The notes under the pieces were generated by a model. The model worked only from the letters and a program-made list of their open reading frames with translations, did not search any database and had not been told where the DNA came from. This document shows, piece after piece, positions 18,452 to 24,011 of a DNA stretch of 24,011 nt. This DNA is from Asterionellopsis glacialis. Taxonomy: Eukaryota > Bacillariophyta > Plagiogrammaphyceae > Rhaphoneidales > Asterionellopsidaceae. Both the position numbers and the translations under genes were made by a program. The first letter of the stretch is position 1, and every line of letters begins with the position of its first letter. The DNA lies in NCBI GenBank assembly GCA_014885115.2, contig WKLE02001004.1:1-24011 (forward strand), read 5' to 3'.

Positions 18452-18489
18452 TACCTGGTAAGGTCCTACCAGGTACCGCGGTACCAGGT
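18452..18489. repeat. Nested GTAC palindromes, including GGTACCGCGGTACC
   Basis: TACCTGGTA (18452-18460) and TACCAGGTA (18467-18475) are inverted copies six bases apart. GGTACCGCGGTACC (18472-18485) is a perfect 14-base palindrome that shares the second arm, and AGGT follows. The DNA could form either of two mutually exclusive hairpins. Upstream, 18265-18360 is dense with related words (TAGGACC, GTACTAGAC, AGGTACGTAGG). Confidence 0.75.
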
Positions 18490-19385
18490 CACGTCTAGGA
18501 ACTTGATTGACACCGATTTTCTCTTTTTCTTCTACCGCGACTTTTATATCGCAATGCTTGTCGCTTTCTGTTTTCTTCTGCCCCTCCGCAGCAGTTCTAT
18601 TTTCTTGTGGCATACTACGGTACTTCAGATTTTATCATATGCAAGTAGAGTGTACTCTGGGTTCCAAAGTAATAAATAAGTAATCATGAATTTCAATTAA
18701 CACATTGTCTTTACGATCTATCGGTAGTGTTCTTCGTGAGCTTCCCGGGAATGAGTACTTATTGAAGTCATTTGCCTTATTCTTTAGTGAGTTGAAGTTG
18801 GGACTAGAGTTTCTCCGTTTCCCATTTAGAGAAAGCCCTTTCGATTTTCTTGTTCTTGAGTGTTCTCGATTAAAGGGGTACCAGAAAAAGACATATAGTG
18901 ATATATTTTAGAAGTAAATTACCAGTTATCATATTCTTATTTTTTATCAGAGCATTAGAGTTTGCTAATTTTACTAAACGCTACCCCTAAATGTATTATT
19001 TATGTAATAAATACAATTCTGCTTAGATGAATCTGTATTTCGATTTAAAATTAAAATCTTAGCTTTATGGGATGTCATAGAATTCGCGTAGCTCCAATGG
19101 GTGATAAAGTCTTCAATTTGGATTGGTTAGAATTTCGTGGATTCTGTTGGAGTGGTACTAAAATTGTACAGTGAAACGTGACCAAAGAATCAGGACCATT
19201 TTTACTTTTTTACGTAAGAAAAGTTGATATATCTATCGGAGTCATCCCCAAAAAACCATGAATGATTTAATGCAGAAAACAACAGAGAGATCTGGGCTGA
19301 ATTATATATAAAAAAACAGCAGGACTCCAGTAGTAGTACCTGTGCATGTAGGTCCTACTTGGTACCATTTGCCTGTACAGGTCGT

Positions 19386-19411
19386 ACCAGGTACAGGTAC
19401 CTGTGGTACCT
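19386..19411. repeat. Palindrome cluster around ACAGGTACCTGT
   Basis: ACAGGTACCTGT (19393-19404) is a perfect 12-base palindrome, preceded by TACCAGGT and followed by GGTACCTGA. Related words (TAGGTCCTA, TTGGTACCA, CCTGTACAGG) fill 19345-19383. Confidence 0.75.
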
Positions 19412-19546
19412 GAGTTAGTATCAAGTATTGTACATGATGGAGTATCAGTTTCTTAGACTTCATGGAAAAACAGTATTAATAAGTACAATGCGTAATCTCC
19501 AAAACAAGTCACGAACACAAAACCTACAAAAATACAGAAGACAGCA

Positions 19547-20515
19547 ATGGCTCCATACCTTAATACGATGAGCAGCAGCAGTTTTGAAGATGGCCCGCCC
19601 CCAACGAGAGCAGCACGACGCAGCTCAATGCCTCTCTTTGGGATGGGCATCTCAGAGAATAAACCATTAGAACCTAGGAGAAATTCGAGCTCGAACGCTG
19701 AGTCCTACGTAGAATCGTCTGTGGAAGACCTTGAAATGAGCCAAGAAGAATTAAACAAGAAGATGCAGATGCTAATGAAGAATCCTTCTCTATGGAATGA
19801 ATTTAAGCAACGACTTGCTAGTTCTGATCAATTTCACCGCTCTGGTGCCGGACTGAAAGTCTTGCTTCGAGAATTTCTTAAAGAGCACGTGGAGCTGGTT
19901 GAAGAAGAGCACCAGCATCAGCGTCCTGCGCGTCGTCTATCTCTCTTTCAAGGATTTGGACACAAAGAAGCCCCACCATCACCAGAGCCCGCTCAACCTG
20001 TCTCCCATCAGCAGCAAGTAATTGACAACATGCTTGTGTCGCAAAGCAACCATACACGGAACCGTAGTAGTCACAGTCGTATGGATAACGGGTCAAGCCA
20101 CCATCAACGGAGAATGTCCTTGACAGGAAGCTCTCACCATCGACGCCAATTGGATGGAATGAACTCATCGTCACACCACCATCGTACGATGGGCACTTAT
20201 CCACTACTACAAGACGCTGCTACCTCACACGAATCGGTGGGAAAAAGAATGCTTAGGCGAGCTTCCGCTGTTGCTACAGGAGCATTTATCGCAGAACCCG
20301 CAAAAGAAGATAACGATATTTCACAAGATTTTACTTTTAATTTAAACTCATATCACAAAGAAGAAGATATTGTCACTCAAAAAGAAGGAGAATCACACCG
20401 AATAAGGTTTCCAGACGATTCAGACAATGAAGACAGTAACGAATGGGACGAAGAGAGTGAATATGGGGATGAACCTATCAACGAAGAAGATTTACAGTTT
20501 GGCTTTCGTCGGTAA
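19547..20515 (+). CDS. Unrecognised Ser/His/Arg-rich protein with five RRxS sites
   Basis: A 322-residue ORF from an ATG in good context (cagcaATGG); a second ATG at codon 8 is also possible. I recognise no family. It is largely disordered in appearance. A predicted helical part (58-122) contains MSQEELNKKMQMLMKNPSLWNEF and a Glu-rich end. Then comes a Ser/His/Arg-rich middle (145-215), with repeated SSHH units, and a very acidic C-terminus (282-317). Arg-Arg-x-Ser sites, the consensus of basophilic kinases such as PKA, occur at Ser27, Ser47, Ser132, Ser191 and Ser240. There is no signal peptide or membrane segment, so it is probably cytosolic or nuclear. The stop lies in CGTCGGTAAGA, which also reads as a 5' splice donor, so a further exon cannot be excluded, although no good acceptor-exon pair was found. 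A regulated scaffold is one guess; function unknown. Confidence 0.8.
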   Translation: MAPYLNTMSSSSFEDGPPPTRAARRSSMPLFGMGISENKPLEPRRNSSSNAESYVESSVEDLEMSQEELNKKMQMLMKNPSLWNEFKQRLASSDQFHRSGAGLKVLLREFLKEHVELVEEEHQHQRPARRLSLFQGFGHKEAPPSPEPAQPVSHQQQVIDNMLVSQSNHTRNRSSHSRMDNGSSHHQRRMSLTGSSHHRRQLDGMNSSSHHHRTMGTYPLLQDAATSHESVGKRMLRRASAVATGAFIAEPAKEDNDISQDFTFNLNSYHKEEDIVTQKEGESHRIRFPDDSDNEDSNEWDEESEYGDEPINEEDLQFGFRR

Positions 20516-22019
20516 GAATATTATTATTGGGTTTCTGTATATTCAAGATTGTATATGCAAATTATGTAAAAAAGAAAAAAAGAGAATCACGCGAGTTCCT
20601 TGGATTGCCTTGGTTTGAAAGTTTGTAAAAGCTATAATATATTTTGTTTACAAAAAACACACATTACGTAGTCTTTCAAAAAGGGAACTGCGCTCAGGGG
20701 ATCCTTTAGAGGAACCTGCTGTTGAGAGAGAGAAAAAATGCTTCTCTTGTGCAGGTCTTGCATCTGGAAACAATTTCATATTCCATGGGATGTGTTCAAG
20801 AAAATATATTTTTAGCATTACAAAAATTGAGCAAAATTCCACGGCAAGAGAAGTTGAAGGTCATAAGCCGAGGTCACATGAGTGGAAAAAAAACAATTAT
20901 TTTATTATGTAAATAGCAACTGTCTGGTAGGCCTACGTAGAGAGTGTATACATGTAGTCTTAAGGCAATATTACCTCTTTTTTGTTATCTGTTTATTTTC
21001 AAGGGTTGCTTATAGAAAGAATCGATGGTTCGCTTTCTGTTTATTATGGACTATGAGCTCCTCCCAACGGAAATCCTCTAGCCATGTCGAGGAATTGTCA
21101 ATCCCTGATGATTCATGAGGAAAAAATACCCCAGACTGTTGTCTTCTACTCTAGAGAATGACTTCGATACAAGTTGAATAAGAATACACCGTGTATTCAT
21201 CCATCACCCCTGCGTATCATTTCTCCTCGAGTTCGCTGCACTATAATCACTATCCTTGATAATGAGTGTGAAAAGTGAGGAATGAAAGCTATGAAAAAAT
21301 GCCTGCAATTTTAAAGCAAAAAAAAAATGAAAACGACATCGAATCGCATCTATCTACCCCAGTAACATTCAATGGTGCTTCACTCATGATTTTGATTCGC
21401 TGATTTTTTTCCGTGACCAACTCTTTCCACTACTCTTTTACCACATTACCAAGTTCACACTCAATACGAAAGAAGTATTTAACTGTATCCTGTATACATC
21501 ACGTATCGTAATATTTTGATTGGGTATCTTTGTCATCCTGCCCAATCCTAGTAGTTGATAACCTACCAGGAGGTATATCATGATTTATGATACCCGGATG
21601 GATGCTTACTTACAACTTGTACACTTAAATAAGCACTCTATTCGTAATTCGTAACAAATTGTACCTGGTAGCCCTACAGGTACTGTACCGGTACCTGTTA
21701 TCATTGCCTGTATTCTAGAAACAGTTTTCCTATTACTGACCCCATGTAAAGATGTGTGCCTCGTGTGCAAACGAGCTGTGAGAGCCAGCCATGTCTCTCT
21801 AATTTGACCCTCAAATTGCGCGGTACGCGCGAACGTGGTGCCAGAAACCTTCAAAACCCATTTGAGTTCTGAGACTTTCAAAATGAGGCGATCTCCCTCC
21901 ACACTGCTGACTGCTGGCGAAACACGAACAGAAAAGGTCGTAGACCTACGACCTACCGTGCGATATAGTCAGTAGCGTATGTGACAGACACGACACATCA
22001 ACAGGAGAGCACAAGTAAC
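20516..22019. other. Gene-free stretch and 5' leader of the GTPase gene
   Basis: There is no credible gene. Positions 21308-21330 contain an A-rich run. A GTAC palindrome cluster lies at 21662-21698 (separate entry). A perfect hairpin at 21935-21954 (arms AGGTCGTAG and CTACGACCT, two-base loop) sits 66 bases before the GTPase ATG and would probably fall in its 5' leader. Nothing else is recognised. Confidence 0.5.
21662..21698. repeat. GTAC palindrome with ACAGGTAC / GTACCTGT arms
   Basis: Arms 21676-21683 and 21691-21698 are perfect reverse complements seven bases apart; TACCTGGTA precedes them at 21662-21670. The arms have the same sequence as the palindrome at 19393-19404, about 2.3 kb away. 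Confidence 0.75.
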
Positions 22020-23513
22020 ATGCAGGACAGGGAAGATGTCCAAGTGCTTCCTGAAGTTGCGAGCGATGAAAGTGACGATGACGAAGTTCCCATGTTACTA
22101 AACGTGGATGAAGGATCTCCCCTTGGTGACGAACCGGCCGAGCTTGCGGTGGACAACTCCAAACAAACGACAAACGAGGCCGTTGGTGTTCCTGCTGCAG
22201 CAGCTAGTATAGATTCGTCGTCGACAGTGCCCTTACCACCCTGTCCAGTAACAATATTGTCAGGATTTCTAGGAGCAGGGAAAACTACTTTGATACAGTA
22301 CATCCTCCAGTCACCCGATCATGGGAAACGAATTGCGGTGATTGAAAATGAATTTGGAGGGGGAGATGAAGGACTGTCCGTCGAAAATATTATTGCAAGG
22401 GATGGGGCCAACCAAAAGAGTTTATCAGATTTAATAGAATTACCCAATGGATGTATTTGTTGCACCGTGAAAGACTCGCTTGTAGAAACACTAGAAAATC
22501 TGTTGACAAAGAGGAATGACTTGGATTACATATTGATTGAAGCTAGTGGGATGGCAAACCCTGGACCTATCGCAAGTTTGTTTTGGCTGGACGATGAGTT
22601 GGAGAGTCGTTTACGACTTGATGGTGTTGTAACTATTGTAGATGCTCTGAATTTAGAAACACAGTTGAAACAAACGGAAGAAGCTGCTCAACAAATTGCA
22701 TACGCAGACCGTATACTTTTGAATAAGGTCGATCTTATTGACCACAATACAGACACCGTGTTGCAGCACATACGGTCCATCCACCCAACTGCGCCTGTCC
22801 GAACAACAACATATTCTAAAGTGCCAGATTTGGAATGGATTTTAGATGCAAACTGCTTTGATGTAGATCGTGCCAAGGAGGTAGACATGGTTCTTTCTCG
22901 TGTTGCTGGAACAGATCATAAATGTAGTGACGCATCATGTCAAATGTGTGTAAATTTTACTGTGGTGCCTGCTGATATTCTTGAGAGTACGGCAGGGGTG
23001 GATTCTTCCATGGCTTCAAAAGGCGATGTAAATAAACACATTCATACAAGCGCTGTGGGGACTACTGCATTTGTGCTACAAGGGTCCGTAGAATTGGCTC
23101 GAATGAACTCATGGCTAGCATCTATTCTGTGGCCAAATCAAGACGAGAAAAATAGTGTCCTAAAGGCACGGCTTGAACAAGAATACACCGACACTAATCA
23201 TCAGTCATCTCAGATGACAAATGAAATGGAGATCTTTCGTGTAAAGGGTATTCTATCAGTGCAACATCAGGATGTAGAGGCAGAAGATGAAGAATTTGTA
23301 GATGAAAATGGTATTGATGTACGCCGTTACATTGTTCAAGCTGTTAACGATCTTTGGGAAATTCACCCTGCAAGTGAAGACCTTCGTTGGGACCGGTCAA
23401 CCATTAGTGATACTATACCATCGGAACGATCCTGCAAAGTTGTGATCATCGGGAAAAAACTAAACGAAGCCGTATTGAAGGAGGGATTTGAATCCTGCCT
23501 TGTCAGTGCATAA
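22020..23513 (+). CDS. CobW/COG0523 GTPase, ZNG1 (CBWD)-like zinc metallochaperone
   Basis: A 497-residue intronless protein. The frame is open further upstream (to 21981), but the first ATG is at 22020. Motifs: Walker A SGFLGAGKTT (81-90), ENEFG (109-113), ELPNGCICC (140-148) with the metal-binding CxCC Cys at 145, 147 and 148, the SGMANPGPIAS block (176-186), NKVDL (235-239) and a CobW C-terminal domain (about 345-495). The family uses GTP to load metal into client proteins; ZNG1 gives zinc to methionine aminopeptidase 1. The N-terminus (1-70) is acidic. It has DDDEVPML but lacks the Cys-containing CPELVPI motif that ZNG1 uses to bind that client, so partner identity is uncertain. A second Cys/His group, H300-x-C302-x4-C307-x2-C310, lies between the two domains. 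No targeting peptide is obvious, so it is probably cytosolic. It converges with the transporter gene, whose stop is 80 bases away. Confidence 0.92.
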   Translation: MQDREDVQVLPEVASDESDDDEVPMLLNVDEGSPLGDEPAELAVDNSKQTTNEAVGVPAAAASIDSSSTVPLPPCPVTILSGFLGAGKTTLIQYILQSPDHGKRIAVIENEFGGGDEGLSVENIIARDGANQKSLSDLIELPNGCICCTVKDSLVETLENLLTKRNDLDYILIEASGMANPGPIASLFWLDDELESRLRLDGVVTIVDALNLETQLKQTEEAAQQIAYADRILLNKVDLIDHNTDTVLQHIRSIHPTAPVRTTTYSKVPDLEWILDANCFDVDRAKEVDMVLSRVAGTDHKCSDASCQMCVNFTVVPADILESTAGVDSSMASKGDVNKHIHTSAVGTTAFVLQGSVELARMNSWLASILWPNQDEKNSVLKARLEQEYTDTNHQSSQMTNEMEIFRVKGILSVQHQDVEAEDEEFVDENGIDVRRYIVQAVNDLWEIHPASEDLRWDRSTISDTIPSERSCKVVIIGKKLNEAVLKEGFESCLVSA

Positions 23514-23593
23514 ATGCGTAGACATGTAACCCTACCCGAAGAAAATATCAAATTATCGCTACAATACTCTTATACATAAAAATTAAAAGCTTG

Positions 23594-24011
23594 CTATTCA
23601 CCCTGCGAGTATGCAACTGTTTGCCTTTTCTTGTTAATCAAAGTCGACTCTTCTGTTAATCCTAAGATGACCTGCGACGCGTTTTCTCCCCTCTCGACTT
23701 TACTACAAGCACGAACACTATCACTCACACCTTGCCAATCTATTGATGTATAAGTGCTGATCAACAACACATTCATGAAGGCATAGAAGCATGGCATCAT
23801 TGTCCAAATAGTGTTGATCCCGCCACCATGTTTAATTTTCATCACAAGGATAGGCATACAAAAACACCACAGACAGAATACAATGATTCCTGCCAGATGC
23901 CATTGTAATCCAAGCGCTCGCATGATACCCCCATTGATCCCAAATATGAATAGGTTGACCATACCATGATAATCAAGTGATTTGTCAAATTGCTGCTGTA
24001 GCGTATGCTGT
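23594..24011 (-). CDS. MATE-like membrane transporter, C-terminal part
   Basis: Partial gene: the frame is open from the right edge of the window (about 139 codons) to a stop at 23594, so the N-terminal part lies outside. A short hydrophilic start (QQQFDKSLDYHG) leads to a membrane region, then INGGIMRALGLQWHLAG, similar to the GxLRGxGxQ-xGA signature in the second half of MATE (multidrug and toxin extrusion) transporters. Two long hydrophobic helices follow (WHLAGIIVFCLWCFCMPILV and TMMPCFYAFMNVLLISTYTS), separated by KIKHGGGINTIW, which matches the G-x-x-GxW turn of the family. The tail is hydrophilic. MATE proteins export organic compounds in exchange for H+ or Na+. The family call rests on this short stretch; another polytopic transporter is possible. 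Confidence 0.6.
   Translation of the reverse strand, partial: QHTLQQQFDKSLDYHGMVNLFIFGINGGIMRALGLQWHLAGIIVFCLWCFCMPILVMKIKHGGGINTIWTMMPCFYAFMNVLLISTYTSIDWQGVSDSVRACSKVERGENASQVILGLTEESTLINKKRQTVAYSQGE

Larger units (their letters stand above)
17883..19546. other. Gene-free stretch between hydroxylase and RRxS-protein genes
   Basis: I find no credible gene. An open frame at 18705-18911 has a protein-like composition but no recognised motif or homologue. Two dense clusters of short palindromic words lie at about 18265-18490 and 19325-19412 (listed separately). The second ends about 135 bases before the next ATG, so it may lie in that gene's promoter or leader. Confidence 0.5.

Noticed and set aside
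18705..18911. A 68-codon open frame with a plausible Leu/Phe/Glu/Arg composition.
   Set aside because: No ATG in good context, no recognised motif, and no splice sites linking it to neighbours.
20510..20720. Use of CG|GTAAGA at the end of the RRxS protein as a splice donor leading to a further exon (for example after TTTAG at about 20710).
   Set aside because: The candidate downstream exons end within a few codons and show no coding character. The TAA stop is kept, but transcript data could change this.
21981..22019. An earlier start for the GTPase gene at a GTG (21981).
   Set aside because: GTG is not a usual nuclear start; the ATG at 21979 in another frame is followed directly by TGA. The first in-frame ATG is 22020.

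Overview
The window looks like a piece of draft nuclear genome from a diatom or a closely related alga with a secondary plastid. Three things point there. The genes are eukaryotic, with introns of about 90-125 bp and GTGAGT/GTAAGT donors. One protein starts with a signal peptide ending in A|F, the 'ASAFAP'-type junction of diatom plastid presequences. Intergenic DNA is AT-rich and holds old retrotransposons. A 38-base run of N at 12982-13019 is an assembly gap, and it falls inside an intron.

Layout. Positions 1-9201 form a block of decayed mobile elements with no convincing cellular gene. It holds: (a) a 3.03-kb Tc1/mariner-like element (707-3735) with 41-bp near-identical terminal inverted repeats, flanking TA dinucleotides, an unidentified ORF and a transposase pseudogene; (b) a 758-bp element (3947-4704) flanked by an 11-bp direct repeat, suggestive of a Mutator-like MITE, enclosing a 42-bp minisatellite; (c) a complete but dead Ty3/gypsy LTR retrotransposon (4828-9196), with TG...CA LTRs and a 5-bp target duplication, in the order protease-RT-RNase H-integrase. 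Its two LTRs differ mainly at what appear to have been CpG sites.

Positions 9202-24011 hold the cellular genes: a PP2C-type phosphatase with altered metal ligands (+, 10242-11363); a four-exon protein kinase converging on it (-, 13208-11641); a truncated non-LTR-type retroelement remnant (14880-about 16330); a two-exon, probably plastid-targeted, di-iron fatty acid hydroxylase-superfamily protein (+, 16944-17882); an unrecognised protein with five RRxS sites (+, 19547-20515); a CobW/ZNG1-type zinc-chaperone GTPase (+, 22020-23513); and the C-terminal end of a MATE-like membrane transporter running off the right edge (-, 24011-23594).

Nothing suggests an operon or a dedicated gene system. The neighbouring phosphatase and kinase could be a signalling pair, but only adjacency supports that. 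Long gaps between the cellular genes carry clusters of short GTAC-centred palindromes (ACCTGGTACC and ACAGGTACCTGT types) that are nearly absent from exons and from the transposon block.
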